Numbered from the stretch's first letter, positions 42,106 to 52,035 are shown. The stretch: 64,000 nt of DNA from Pseudarcicella hirudinis (GCF_900115665.1 NZ_FOXH01000009.1:1-64000); one strand, 5' to 3'. A program made the numbers and translations. Notes: generated by a model from the sequence alone, not told the origin.

Positions 42106-44928
42106 ATGAAAATACAAACTATGATTACTTTAGGTTTTATGGTTGCCGGAATGACTCTGCATGTGCAGGGGCAATCCGGCAAACTACCTGAAGAGAACCG
42201 TTTTACAAAAACTGTTCTGGCAGAAAAATTTGATGAACCTATGGAAATGACCTTCCTGAATGATGGCCGTATCCTGTTTATCGAACGAAAAGGCGGATTA
42301 AAAGCCTACAACCCGAAAACGAAGGAAGTAAGTCTGATCGCAACTATTCCGGTAAATACCAAATATACCAACAGAGAAGGACAGGTAAGGGAAGCGGAGG
42401 AAGGCTTGATGGGCCTTATCGCTGATCCGGAATATGCCAGAAATCATTGGATTTACATGTATTATGCAGATCCGACAGAGAAAAAACATGTTTTAGCCAG
42501 ATGGGAACTGAAGGGAGAAGAACTGATAGAAAGCTCAAAAAAGATTATTCTGGAAGTTGGAACACAGCGGGAGGAATGCTGTCATACCGGAGGAGGAATG
42601 ACTTTCGATAAAGTAGGGAATCTTTATCTTACTGTGGGAAATAATACCAGTAACAGTAATTCAGACGGATATGCCCCGCTTGATGAAAGAGAAGGCCAAA
42701 GTAGCTGGGATGACCAGCGCGGAGCATCCAATACCAACGATTTAAGAGGGAAAATCCTCCGGATTAAACCAAATGCCGATGGAACTTATGCGATTCCGAA
42801 AGGAAATCTATTTCCGGAAGGAACCCCAAAAACCAGACCTGAAATCTATACTATGGGGCACAGAAATCCCTGGAGACCAACCATCGATAGTAAAACGGGG
42901 TATTTATATTGGGGAGAAGTAGGCCCGGATGCTTCAGATGATTCGGATCGTGGCCCAAGAGGATATGATGAATTTAACCAGGCGAAAGGCCCGGGGTATT
43001 TTGGCTGGCCTTATTTTATCGGGGATAATAAAGCCTATCCGCATTACGACTTTGCTGCTAAAAAAACAGGAGAAAAGAATAATCCTGAAAGGCCTGTCAA
43101 TCATTCTCCCAACAATACCGGATTAACTGAATTGCCACCTGCACAAAAAGCTATGATTTGGTATCCTTATGGTACTTCTGAAGAATTTCCTTTGCTAGGT
43201 AGCTCCGGAAGAAGTGCTACGGGAGGTCCGGTTTTCAGAAAAGCTGATTTTGCAAATGCCAAAAGAGCATTTCCGGATTATTATGAAGGGAAATGGCTGG
43301 CTGTAGATTTTATGAGAGGCTGGATTATTGCCGTAACGATGGATGAAAAAGGTGACTATAAATCTATGGAACGTTTTCTTCCGAACGAGAATTTCAGTAG
43401 TGCAATTGATATGGATTTCAGTCCTGAGGGAGATTTGTATGTGCTTGAATACGGAAGTGCCTGGTTTAAGGGGAATGACAATGCCAGATTGGTTAAAATT
43501 GAATACAATGCCGGAAACCGGAAACCGATTGTAGAAGCCAAAGCAGATAAAACCGCAGGAGCAATTCCTTTTAAAGTTAGGTTTTCATCAGAAGGAACGA
43601 AGGATTATGATGAAGATCCTTTGAAATATGAATGGAAAATTACGTCGAAAACAGGCTATCTGAAAACCTCAAATGAAGCGAATCCGGTTATTAATTTTGA
43701 TAAAGCCGGAACATATAAGGTGAGTCTTACGGTGACCGACTCAAAAGGGGCAAAAAATAGTAAAAATCTTGAAATAAAAGCCGGAAACGAAGCACCGGTT
43801 ATTGCTTTTGAAGTTACAAAAGGTAATAAATCCTTCTTTTTCCCGAATCAGACAATTGACTATAAAGTGAAAGTAAGTGACAAAGAGGATGGAAGTCTGG
43901 AAAACGGGAAAATTTCTGCGGGTCAGGTTGCCGTAAATATTGACTATATGCCGGATACTTTTGATCCGATTGAAATAGCGTCAAATTATCGTGGTACAGA
44001 TGCTTCGGCACGTTTTAATACCGGATTTAAACTGATTGGTCTGAATGACTGTAAATCCTGCCATATTATAGACCGCAGATCAGTTGGGCCGAGTTATCGC
44101 GAAATTGCCCAGAAGTACAGAAATGATGAATCTGCTCTTGAGAAATTGTCGAAAAAAGTCATTGCCGGTGGGGGTGGCGTATGGGGAGATCATGCTATGA
44201 GTGCTCACCCGCAACTTTCTCCGAATGATGCTAATCTGATGGTAAAATACATCCTGAACCTCGGAGAAAAACCCCTTCAGGCCAAGTCATTACCTGTAAG
44301 CGGGAGCCATGTTACTAAAATACCGGATGGAGAAAACGGCAAAGGAAGTTATGTGTTAAGAGCAGCTTATACTGACAGAGGTACAAAATCTCTTTCTCCG
44401 TTGTTTTCAGAAACGATAGTACAACTTCGTAATCCGGATGTAGATCCTGCAAAAGCTGATAAGAAGAAAGGAACTCAATTGTTAATTACTCCGACTAAAT
44501 CTTTCAGCCTGATTGGCAATGAGTCATATATCGGATTTGACAAACTGGATCTTTCCGGTATCTCTCAGCTTGATTTTTTGGTACAGGCAATGGCAAGAGT
44601 GGGTGCTTCCGGAGGCATAATTGAAGCAAGAATTGATTCTCCCGAAGGAAAATTAATAGGTCAGTCTGCAATGGTAGAAGTGAAAAACCCAAGTTTCCCA
44701 GCTTCTCTTCCTGCGGCAGATACAAAGAAAACAGATGCACCCAAACCTAAGCCGGCACAAGCTCCTGCATTTGACTTTAATGCGATGATTCGCAGGATGT
44801 CTCAGCAGATTTCTCTGAAAATTGAACCAACGGAGGGTATTCATGATTTGTATTTTGTGTTTAAAAACCCTAAAGCGGAAACCAATCAGATTTTGATGCA
44901 GGTCGTTAACATTCAATTTAAAAATTAA
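42106..44928 (+). CDS. PQQ-dependent dehydrogenase / PKD / cytochrome c fusion
   Basis: A 940-residue exported fusion protein. Domains in order: signal peptide (MKIQTMITLGFMVAGMTLHV); a GSDH-type PQQ-dependent sugar dehydrogenase beta-propeller, about 30-465 (EEGLMGLIADPEYARNHWIY, NTNDLRGKILRIKPNADG, GHRNPWRPTID); a PKD domain, about 475-560; a linker; a class I cytochrome c with CKSCH (about 649-653) and the distal Met in HAMSAHPQLS; and a C-terminal carbohydrate-binding module-like domain from about 740. The arrangement lets electrons from sugar oxidation pass directly to the fused haem. The start at 42106 is chosen for the signal peptide. Confidence 0.88.
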   Translation: MKIQTMITLGFMVAGMTLHVQGQSGKLPEENRFTKTVLAEKFDEPMEMTFLNDGRILFIERKGGLKAYNPKTKEVSLIATIPVNTKYTNREGQVREAEEGLMGLIADPEYARNHWIYMYYADPTEKKHVLARWELKGEELIESSKKIILEVGTQREECCHTGGGMTFDKVGNLYLTVGNNTSNSNSDGYAPLDEREGQSSWDDQRGASNTNDLRGKILRIKPNADGTYAIPKGNLFPEGTPKTRPEIYTMGHRNPWRPTIDSKTGYLYWGEVGPDASDDSDRGPRGYDEFNQAKGPGYFGWPYFIGDNKAYPHYDFAAKKTGEKNNPERPVNHSPNNTGLTELPPAQKAMIWYPYGTSEEFPLLGSSGRSATGGPVFRKADFANAKRAFPDYYEGKWLAVDFMRGWIIAVTMDEKGDYKSMERFLPNENFSSAIDMDFSPEGDLYVLEYGSAWFKGNDNARLVKIEYNAGNRKPIVEAKADKTAGAIPFKVRFSSEGTKDYDEDPLKYEWKITSKTGYLKTSNEANPVINFDKAGTYKVSLTVTDSKGAKNSKNLEIKAGNEAPVIAFEVTKGNKSFFFPNQTIDYKVKVSDKEDGSLENGKISAGQVAVNIDYMPDTFDPIEIASNYRGTDASARFNTGFKLIGLNDCKSCHIIDRRSVGPSYREIAQKYRNDESALEKLSKKVIAGGGGVWGDHAMSAHPQLSPNDANLMVKYILNLGEKPLQAKSLPVSGSHVTKIPDGENGKGSYVLRAAYTDRGTKSLSPLFSETIVQLRNPDVDPAKADKKKGTQLLITPTKSFSLIGNESYIGFDKLDLSGISQLDFLVQAMARVGASGGIIEARIDSPEGKLIGQSAMVEVKNPSFPASLPAADTKKTDAPKPKPAQAPAFDFNAMIRRMSQQISLKIEPTEGIHDLYFVFKNPKAETNQILMQVVNIQFKN

Positions 44929-45000
44929 ATTTCAGAAATATAAAACATTAAAATACAGTTATTTATATAGCTATAACTCAGATTCTAAAATTAAAAAAAT

Positions 45001-45927
45001 ATGCTGGACAGAAGACGTTTTATTAAAAATTCAAGTGCTTTGGCATTCGGAGGAATGCTCCTGCCAAATCAGCTGAAATCCCTCCTGGGAAGAACTTCAG
45101 CTCAACCCGTTGGGGTGCAGTTGTTCACTGCTATGTCGATAATTGATAAGGACCTGAATGGTACTTTACAGAAAATAGCCTCAATCGGTTATCAGGAACT
45201 GGAATCTGCTTTCAGCATGAAAGGCGGTTATTATGGCTTAAAACCAAAAGAGTTTGCAGATTTAGCCAAAAGCTTTGGATTATCCTGGAAATCACACCAT
45301 GTATTGGGTGCTCCGTTTAAAATGCCTGCCGGAGGAGCCGGAGGCGGACAGTTTGCCAAGACTGCAATCCCAAAACTTCCACCGATGAAAACCCTTTTGA
45401 CCGATCATCAGCAATTGGTAGATGAAGCGGCAGAAGGTGGTGTAGAATACCTTGTATGTGCCAGTACGCCCATCAAAACGTTGGATGAGATAAAAACATC
45501 TATGGAAGTATTACAGAAAACAGGAGAGGCTTGCAAAAAGGCAGGAATTGTTTTTGCTTATCATAATCACAGTGCGGAATTTGAAAAAGTTGAAGGGCAA
45601 ATTCCATATGATTTGTTCACCTCGCAAATTTCTTCCGACATTCTGAAATTTGAACTTGATCTGGCCTGGGTTATTAAAGCAGGAATTAATCCGGTGGATT
45701 TGTTCAAAAAACATCCCGGACGTTTTCCACTCTGGCACGTAAAAGACCTGAGCAAAGGCACTAATATTCCGGTAGAAATAGGTACAGGGTATCTTGATTT
45801 CAAACCAATTTTTGAAAATGCTTCTACTTCCGGAATGAAACATTTCTTTGTAGAGCAGGACGGAGCACCATCTCCGCTGGAGAATATTACCACCAGTTTC
45901 AATAATCTGAAAAAGATTATTGGGTAA
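45001..45927 (+). CDS. Sugar phosphate isomerase/epimerase (AP endonuclease 2 TIM barrel)
   Basis: A 308-residue TIM-barrel protein with an N-terminal twin-arginine signal (LDRRRFIKNSSALAFGG). The barrel shows the xylose isomerase-like pattern: GYQELESAFS, VFAYHNHSAEFEKVEGQ (metal-binding His/Glu), KFELDLAWVIKAG and FPLWHVKDLSKG. Such proteins usually act on keto-sugars in the periplasm of Bacteroidota. It is the last gene of the GH3-esterase-PQQ block, with a strong terminator after it. Confidence 0.85.
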   Translation: MLDRRRFIKNSSALAFGGMLLPNQLKSLLGRTSAQPVGVQLFTAMSIIDKDLNGTLQKIASIGYQELESAFSMKGGYYGLKPKEFADLAKSFGLSWKSHHVLGAPFKMPAGGAGGGQFAKTAIPKLPPMKTLLTDHQQLVDEAAEGGVEYLVCASTPIKTLDEIKTSMEVLQKTGEACKKAGIVFAYHNHSAEFEKVEGQIPYDLFTSQISSDILKFELDLAWVIKAGINPVDLFKKHPGRFPLWHVKDLSKGTNIPVEIGTGYLDFKPIFENASTSGMKHFFVEQDGAPSPLENITTSFNNLKKIIG

Positions 45928-45948
45928 ATATTGATTGGTTTATTTAGG

Positions 45949-45993
45949 AATAAGAGGTTATTTCAGAATGAAATTCTGAAATAACCTCTTATT
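45949..45993. terminator. Bidirectional terminator after the isomerase gene
   Basis: A perfect 21-bp stem (45949-45969 with 45973-45993) with a 3-nt loop, between converging genes. Confidence 0.9.
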
Positions 45994-46013
45994 CTACAAT
46001 GGATTAAATAATG

Positions 46014-47882
46014 CTAGTGCTGTATCAATATCTTTTTCGATTGAAACACATTATCTCCACGTAAAGTATATAGATAGAGGCCATTTCGTAAATCTGTTGC
46101 ATTCACTGAAACCTTGTATGTACCCTTTTCATGGTATTTTTCCGGAACAATTGTTTTTATATGCTCTCCCATTACATTTGCTAAACTTATACTTGCTAAT
46201 CCGTCTGTAGTTACGGAATAGGAAATTATAAATTCTCCATTAACAACCGGATTGGGTGACGCAGATAGAATGGATATTTCATCAGATTTGAATTCTGTTA
46301 TTTCTGCATTCTCTGAAGCCATTCTGGCAGCGGAGCATCCCGCCAGATATGCTTTGAATACCGCCTGATTGCTTACTTTAAAGCCTTGTTGTAATTTTAT
46401 TTGATTACCCGCTTTATAAGTTATGTTGGTTGTATTTCCAGAAATTTGACTGGTTGAAAATATATTACTTGAAGATTGAAAAAGTTGTGTTCCAGAGTTT
46501 ATGGAAGTTGTTAAGGTTAAAGTGGATGGACAACGTAAATTTTGAGCACATAATACTGCCCCATGTGCGTCTACACGTCCACTTCCTAATTTACCTGCAA
46601 AACCAGAATTATTGGCATCTATATTTAATGCTGAATTTCTAAGGCAAGTTTCACATTGGTCACGAGTAAGGTTTGGATTAATAGAATACATCAATCCAAC
46701 AATTCCAGCAACTAAAGGAGAAGCCATAGATGTTCCATCCCAAGAAGCGTAGCTATTAGAAGGTAATGTACTATAAATACTTTCACCGGGTGCTGATATA
46801 TCTATCCATGATCCATAATTTGAAAACGAACTTTTAACATCAGTAAATCCTGTACTTGCTACTGATATAACATTCGTAAACCCAGCTGGAATGGTTAGAT
46901 TTGACGTGTTGTCGTTTCCAGCAGCTACAACAAGCACACACCCGTTTTGAATTGCAAAATTGATAACATCTCTTTGAGTTGGATAGGAAGAGTCAACACT
47001 ACCTCCATCGGCTATTGAAGTAGGAGCGCGCCAAGAACAATTTATAACTTTTGCACCATTTTGTGCGGCCCAGGTAATACCCTCATAACCAAAACTAATC
47101 GTTGTAGTGCCGTCGGTATCTTTTGCAGTTTTAACAGGCATAACTTTTATATTATAGCCAATAGATGCAATTCCAAAGCTATTATTAGTTTGGGCTCCAA
47201 CGATTCCAGCAACATGGGTGCCATGATTCATTGCAGTATTTGATGGAATTGTATTATTATCCCCATCAGCTACATCCCGACCTCCTACCACATTATTAAC
47301 TAGGTCTAGATGACTTGTGTCTATTGCATTATCAACCACTGCTACGATAACAGATGGATTACCAATTGTTATACCCCATGCTTGCATTGCGTTCACTTTA
47401 TACAATGCCCATTGACCGGTACCTGTCTGTGAATTTGCACCTATATCATTAGGAGTTACACCTGTCGAAAACATCTGTACTTTTTCAACATATTCAACAT
47501 CTGCATACGTTTTTGCTAAAGCTATAAAAGCATCCGTTTGATTTGGATTTGCTAATTTGATTCTTACGATTTTTGAAATTCTCAAGGCTGCCGCCGCAAC
47601 TTGGCTATTCGCTGATGTGATACCCGTTTTAACATCGCCATTATAAAAACTTCGCGTTATGTTTTGTATTTTAAATGTTTGACTGAGTGCATTAAGAAAA
47701 GATACACTTGACAAACTAACACTAGTTGTTGTTCCTAATGAAATAGTACTATTGTCTCGAATTTTAAGATAAACTTCTCCATTTACATATTGAGGGCTTA
47801 TCTGAGCAATTGAGATAACGCTTGAAAACATAAAACATAACACACTTAATTTTATTTTAACATGTATATTATTCTTTCTCAT
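46014..47882 (-). CDS. T9SS-exported subtilisin-like protease (S8)
   Basis: A 622-residue secreted protease. After a signal peptide and a propeptide, the S8 catalytic triad is visible: VAVVDNAIDTSHLDL (Asp, about 182), NHGTHVAGIVG (His, about 221) and GTSMASPLVAGI (Ser, about 385). Residues about 450-515 look like a 3-coathanger stack module (YKAGNQIKLQQGFKVSNQAVF). The last about 85 residues are a T9SS type A sorting domain (ILSASPNPVVNGEFIISYSV, ATDLRNGLYLYTLRGDN), so it crosses the outer membrane by type IX secretion. It is the last gene of a three-gene operon. Confidence 0.92.
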   Translation of the reverse strand: MRKNNIHVKIKLSVLCFMFSSVISIAQISPQYVNGEVYLKIRDNSTISLGTTTSVSLSSVSFLNALSQTFKIQNITRSFYNGDVKTGITSANSQVAAAALRISKIVRIKLANPNQTDAFIALAKTYADVEYVEKVQMFSTGVTPNDIGANSQTGTGQWALYKVNAMQAWGITIGNPSVIVAVVDNAIDTSHLDLVNNVVGGRDVADGDNNTIPSNTAMNHGTHVAGIVGAQTNNSFGIASIGYNIKVMPVKTAKDTDGTTTISFGYEGITWAAQNGAKVINCSWRAPTSIADGGSVDSSYPTQRDVINFAIQNGCVLVVAAGNDNTSNLTIPAGFTNVISVASTGFTDVKSSFSNYGSWIDISAPGESIYSTLPSNSYASWDGTSMASPLVAGIVGLMYSINPNLTRDQCETCLRNSALNIDANNSGFAGKLGSGRVDAHGAVLCAQNLRCPSTLTLTTSINSGTQLFQSSSNIFSTSQISGNTTNITYKAGNQIKLQQGFKVSNQAVFKAYLAGCSAARMASENAEITEFKSDEISILSASPNPVVNGEFIISYSVTTDGLASISLANVMGEHIKTIVPEKYHEKGTYKVSVNATDLRNGLYLYTLRGDNVFQSKKILIQH

Positions 47883-47894
47883 ATCAAAATTATT

Positions 47895-48221
47895 TTATTC
47901 TTTCTGAATTGATTCCACTTCCAAATAATCAGGGCCTCCATCAACAGGATAACCATTCCTTTTTTTTCCAACTACTCTAACTTGCTGATTCAAAAAATTA
48001 TCTAAGTTAACATTAGAACTTGAAAGAGCGTAAATGTGTTCTTTTTGACTTTTATCTTTTGTCAGATAATGAGAACCATATTGATAAGTAGTAATACCAG
48101 CCTTTTGAAGAAATCCAACAACTACTATATTGTTGTCGGGGCTCATATTATTTTTTTTGCATGAAACACAAGAAACAATAAAGCTAATAACCAAATACCA
48201 AATTGTCTTTTTCATATACAT
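47895..48221 (-). CDS. Small lipoprotein coupled to the adhesin-like gene
   Basis: A 108-residue lipoprotein (SFIVSCVSC lipobox). The mature part has short strands (VVVGFLQKAGITTYQYGSHY, QVRVVGKKRNGYPVDGGP) that suggest an OB-like barrel, but no named family is recognised. Its ATG overlaps the stop of the upstream gene as TGATG, a classic coupling signal; an ATG two codons later (48215) is also possible. It sits between the adhesin-like and protease genes, 12 nt before the latter, so all three are probably produced together. Confidence 0.7.
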   Translation of the reverse strand: MYMKKTIWYLVISFIVSCVSCKKNNMSPDNNIVVVGFLQKAGITTYQYGSHYLTKDKSQKEHIYALSSSNVNLDNFLNQQVRVVGKKRNGYPVDGGPDYLEVESIQKE

Positions 48222-49426
48222 CAATGTTTATATTTAATAGTTCTTTTTTCCAAAGATTTGATTCTTTTCTCCTGGGCAATAATGTAGAGCGTCAATTCCT
48301 CTACTTTTTGTAATAATTTGGATTCTATTTCACCTACTTTTATACCATTTTTCACCACTTCTTCAGCAGATACTATTTCAGGTAAATGACCGTTTTGTTT
48401 GATAAATTTCTCTACCTCAATCAACGAACGTAATTTGTAGTTTCTGGCAAAGACAAAATCTGACCAGTTGGAAGTATTTTTTGCACCAATAGTAAGAGCC
48501 TCAGTAAGAATACCTCCTGCAACATATAATTTATAAGTAGCAGGAAAAGAAGTAATACCGGTACCAATAATTACACCACCTGTATTAGAATTGATAATAT
48601 TGTTATTGCCTGCATCTCCCCAATATGAAGATGTTGCTGTGATAGGTACTAAAACAACATTCCCTGAAGCATCAACACTAAGAGCTTTACCATTGGAAGT
48701 TACAGTAGTGGAAGCACTTGTAAGATTTGTGAATTTTAATCCCGCACTTCCTGTTGTTCCGGTTGTGATTTCTAATTTGGCAGTAGGAGATGTTGTACCT
48801 ATACCAACATTTACCCCGAAAGATCCGATGCCACCGAGAACCAAACTATTGCTGGTTCCGACCAATGCATTATAACCAATAGCAGTGGCATTAGTTAAGC
48901 CACCGACACCTGCCGAAGCCTTCCTTCCTATCAGCGTTAGTCCGGTACCAGAAGTAAGACTAGTACTGCCATCCGCTATAAACTTTCCAGATTCTCCTCC
49001 TACAAGTGTATTATCATTACCATTTATGGATAACCCTGCTGATCCACCTAATGCAGTATTGTATAATCCGGTAGTATTATCTCTTAAAGATGAGGCTCCA
49101 ATTGCTGTATTGTAGTAACCTGTAGTAGTTTTATTTCCGGAAAAAGCGCCAGTAAATGAATTGCTGCCACCAGTTGAATATACACCCGCCTGATATCCTG
49201 TAAATGTATTTTGAGAGGCTGTTTGATTGTAATAACCCGCCTGATATCCCAGATTTGTATTTTGGCTACCTGTAGTGTTACTATAACCGGAATTGTAGCC
49301 AAAATTTGCATTGTTACTACCTGTTTGGTTTGCACCGGTTCCATAATAAGTTGTTTGGCCTTTTACATTTTGTACAGAAATAATACTTAGTAAAGACATT
49401 GATAAAGCTTGAAGAACTCGTTTCAT
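48221..49426 (-). CDS. Trimeric adhesin/tail-fibre-like secreted protein (TMF family type)
   Basis: A 401-residue exported protein. After the signal peptide (MKRVLQALSMSLLSIISVQ) residues about 25-180 are short repeats such as SNNANFGYNSGY, SQNTNLGYQAGYY and NTAIGASSLRDNT, the NxxxGxxAG-like left-handed coil pattern of YadA-like head repeats. VGIGTTSPTAKLEI is typical of phage and Bacteroidota tail-fibre proteins. The C-terminus is a coiled coil (VGEIESKLLQKVEELTLYII) likely to trimerise. It may act as a surface-exposed filament. The start at 49426 is chosen for the signal peptide; an ATG at 49435 is also possible. Confidence 0.78.
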   Translation of the reverse strand: MKRVLQALSMSLLSIISVQNVKGQTTYYGTGANQTGSNNANFGYNSGYSNTTGSQNTNLGYQAGYYNQTASQNTFTGYQAGVYSTGGSNSFTGAFSGNKTTTGYYNTAIGASSLRDNTTGLYNTALGGSAGLSINGNDNTLVGGESGKFIADGSTSLTSGTGLTLIGRKASAGVGGLTNATAIGYNALVGTSNSLVLGGIGSFGVNVGIGTTSPTAKLEITTGTTGSAGLKFTNLTSASTTVTSNGKALSVDASGNVVLVPITATSSYWGDAGNNNIINSNTGGVIIGTGITSFPATYKLYVAGGILTEALTIGAKNTSNWSDFVFARNYKLRSLIEVEKFIKQNGHLPEIVSAEEVVKNGIKVGEIESKLLQKVEELTLYIIAQEKRIKSLEKRTIKYKH

Positions 49427-49435
49427 TATTTTCAA

Positions 49436-49943
49436 TTTTACGATTTAGCCACTATTGCAGGTCGTGACATTACCTTTCTGATAACTTTAGAAAGGGCTTT
49501 AAACAATTGGTAACAGTCTTAGTATAGATACCAGTACTATTCGCTATTATTTGCTGATACCTGGTTATTATTTGCAAAATCAGGCATCAAATAAGTGCGG
49601 GCTATTGCTTTTCATTTCTAAAGCAATGGTCAATAGGGGTATCAGTTATTTTTAGAAATAGATTTTGACTAAATACCACAAGATGAGTAGAAGGCAGCTC
49701 AATGAAAAAATTTGGAGGGTTGATTTAATTTGTTTCATTCCATGAAATTTTAGAAATATTGAGTGGTATATGTGATGCCAATATTGAATTGGGAAATGGA
49801 AAAATGAAAGGACTGAATATTTCGGCACTTGAAGGGTTTTAACAGTAGAAGAGATGACCACAAATAAAAAAGGAATCTATTATATGGCTTCATCAAAATA
49901 GAAGTAGAAATGCAAAATTGACATTTTAGAAAGCTATAATAAC
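49436..49943. other. Intergenic region without recognised features
   Basis: 508 bp, AT-rich. Two short minus-strand open frames here lack coding character. No strong inverted repeat or promoter match was seen. It separates the adhesin-like operon from the LytTR regulator, both on the minus strand. Confidence 0.5.
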
Positions 49944-50678
49944 TCAATAACTTTCCAATATCTTTAATAATTCTTCTTTCCTACGAATTGATACCGGAAT
50001 CTCTTTCCCTGAGCCATTTTTTGCAGTTTTTAAAATTACAGTATTTCTATTGCTGAATAACACAACATAGTCGATATTGATGATATAGGATTGATGTATT
50101 CGTATAAATAATTCTCCGGGCAATATAGTAGCGTATTCTTTTAGAGGCTTAGAAGAAACAAGCTTGCTGCCGTCCTTCAAATAAAAAGTAGTATAACCCC
50201 CATCAGCTTCGCAGTATAATAATTCATTTAAAGGAATGATATGTAACCCGGTTCTGCTTCTAAAGGTTATTTTTAGTAGTCTATTTTCGAAATCCTTAGT
50301 AGAAGTTGGATGTTTTACAAGGTTTGCCGGCTGTAATCTCGCTTTTTCAATGGCAAGAGTAAACTTAGCCTGACTTATTGGTTTCAACAAATACTCTAAG
50401 GCCTCTGTTTCTTGTATTTTTAATACATCCTGCTCATTATCAATAATAAAAATAATTTTAAAAGCTGAATCAGGAAATTCCTCTAATAATTCAAAACCTG
50501 TTTTGTCACCTATGTTTATACTTAAGAATAATAAATCAGGTTGAGTATTCTTAATCATTACTTTAGCCTCCGCAAGGCTGCTGCACTCACCTAATAGTAC
50601 TACATCTTTGCAAGTCGATAAAAATAATTTCAAAATATTGTGAACTGCTGGTTCTTCATTTATAATAAGGGTACGCAT
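49944..50678 (-). CDS. LytTR response regulator lacking the phosphoacceptor Asp
   Basis: A 244-residue protein with a receiver-like N-terminal domain and a C-terminal LytTR DNA-binding domain (about 135-240; GLHIIPLNELLYCEADGGYT, LVSSKPLKEYATIL, FIRIHQSYIINIDYV). The receiver keeps NEEPAV (residues 7-12) and LLKPIS, but the phosphorylation-site Asp is Ser53 in LLFLSINIGDKTGFELLEE. No histidine kinase gene is next to it. It is probably a phosphorylation-independent or pseudo-receiver regulator; its targets are unknown. Confidence 0.85.
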   Translation of the reverse strand: MRTLIINEEPAVHNILKLFLSTCKDVVLLGECSSLAEAKVMIKNTQPDLLFLSINIGDKTGFELLEEFPDSAFKIIFIIDNEQDVLKIQETEALEYLLKPISQAKFTLAIEKARLQPANLVKHPTSTKDFENRLLKITFRSRTGLHIIPLNELLYCEADGGYTTFYLKDGSKLVSSKPLKEYATILPGELFIRIHQSYIINIDYVVLFSNRNTVILKTAKNGSGKEIPVSIRRKEELLKILESY

Positions 50679-50754
50679 ATTGTAGAATATTTAAGAAATG
50701 CAGAATTAAGAACTATTGTTAATTTTTATTTTTCATAGATGTTTAGAGTTGAAT

Positions 50755-50798
50755 TTTACTTTGCTGGCTGCGATTCCACACATTGCCAGCAAAGTAAA
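50755..50798 (-). terminator. Terminator of the FkbM-type gene
   Basis: A perfect 14-bp stem (50755-50768 with 50785-50798) with a 16-nt loop, 10 nt past the stop at 50808. Confidence 0.65.
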
Positions 50799-50807
50799 TT
50801 TTCAATT

Positions 50808-51764
50808 TTAACCAATTCCTGTTTCCCTCAGTACTTTTTTATAAGCAAGTGGTATATAAGAAAATGAAATGAATTCTTTTTTTAATTTGGATTTTGAATA
50901 CTGAGACATTTCTTTAAAGAGATCTTCTTGAAATATTTCATATCCATTCTCTGCAATTTCATAAGCGAATCCATTTTGTTGTTGAATGCTGGAGAACACC
51001 CAACCAAGCAAAAAATCTCTTTTAGACAGATTTTCATCTTTGAAATTATTGATGTAGGTCATTTCCCCCCAGCCTGGAGATGTTTTTCCGACAGCATTAA
51101 ATAGCTTTCTTAGCGGGAGGGAACGGAATACATTATTTAATCTATTTTCGGAAATCCTCTGAGAACCTTTTATTACAAGGTCTGAAAGCCAGAATTTCTT
51201 TGTGTTTTCCATATGGCATAGAATGCTGTGAAGTTTATCTTCTCCTTTGTAGGCATCCATTAAGCCGGGTTCAAATTCTGCTACAAGTATGTTTTTTGTC
51301 AGCTCATCTCCAAGGCTTTTGAAAAGCCTAAGGTCGATGCCTTGGGAGTCAGATTTAAACCAATCTACTTTTTGTATATTTAATTCTTTTAATACACTTG
51401 GAAGATCAATGGTTCTTATTTTTGCTATTCTGTCAACATTGAAGAGAGGAGCAAATGACCAGTCTTGAAGACTATCTGGGTCCGGAGCTAACAGGCTCGA
51501 GCAATGAGGAGATTTTGTAAGATAAAAATCGGATTCAGAAGTTTTTTTATCACTAACGATACAGTTGTAAATATAAAGTTTTTTGAAATTTTTCGATTCT
51601 TCTTTCACATGTCCGAAATCCCTGTCATCAGCATCAAAGGCAATGCAAATGGAATATTTTGCAATACTTTTCCACGATTTATGAATTTTTCCTGATGCCC
51701 CAATGTCTATCAGAATGGGAGGTTCCTGTTGTATTTCCGGTTGATTTAATACTTTGTCTATCAT
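50808..51764 (-). CDS. FkbM family methyltransferase-like protein
   Basis: A 318-residue protein. ILIDIGASGKIHKSW (about 17-31) is the glycine-rich SAM-binding motif I; CIAFDADDRD gives the acidic residue of motif II; YNCIVSDKKTSESDFYLT and CSSLLAPD are typical of FkbM proteins (normally ..A.....g...f......s.SS). RTIDLPSVLKELNIQKVDWF and SDSQGIDLRLFKSLG complete the pattern. The substrate, perhaps a sugar or lipid hydroxyl, is unknown. It stands alone. Confidence 0.78.
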   Translation of the reverse strand: MIDKVLNQPEIQQEPPILIDIGASGKIHKSWKSIAKYSICIAFDADDRDFGHVKEESKNFKKLYIYNCIVSDKKTSESDFYLTKSPHCSSLLAPDPDSLQDWSFAPLFNVDRIAKIRTIDLPSVLKELNIQKVDWFKSDSQGIDLRLFKSLGDELTKNILVAEFEPGLMDAYKGEDKLHSILCHMENTKKFWLSDLVIKGSQRISENRLNNVFRSLPLRKLFNAVGKTSPGWGEMTYINNFKDENLSKRDFLLGWVFSSIQQQNGFAYEIAENGYEIFQEDLFKEMSQYSKSKLKKEFISFSYIPLAYKKVLRETGIG

Positions 51765-52035
51765 AATTATTGTAAGTTGTTTATAGGTATAAAGAAAATT
51801 AAAATCAAGTCTCGCAATAATAATTGGCCAGACTTGATTCCCATAATGGTATTTACTCCTATGAGACTGGTACTTCTCATACCTTCTGCATTGAAATCAG
51901 AGTATGCACTAAAGAAAATATGAATTAACTTCTGGTATTTGGAATCTGCGATCGAAGGTACTTGACTGCGTAGAAAGTTTACAAATTTTGATGGGGAATA
52001 AGTCTTTTCTGTATTGAAAAAAGACTTATTTGCTA

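Noticed and set aside
49652..49947. Short minus-strand ORFs of 69 and 65 residues
   Set aside because: Overlapping frames in AT-rich DNA, no promoter, hydrophobic-aromatic composition typical of random AT-rich translation.
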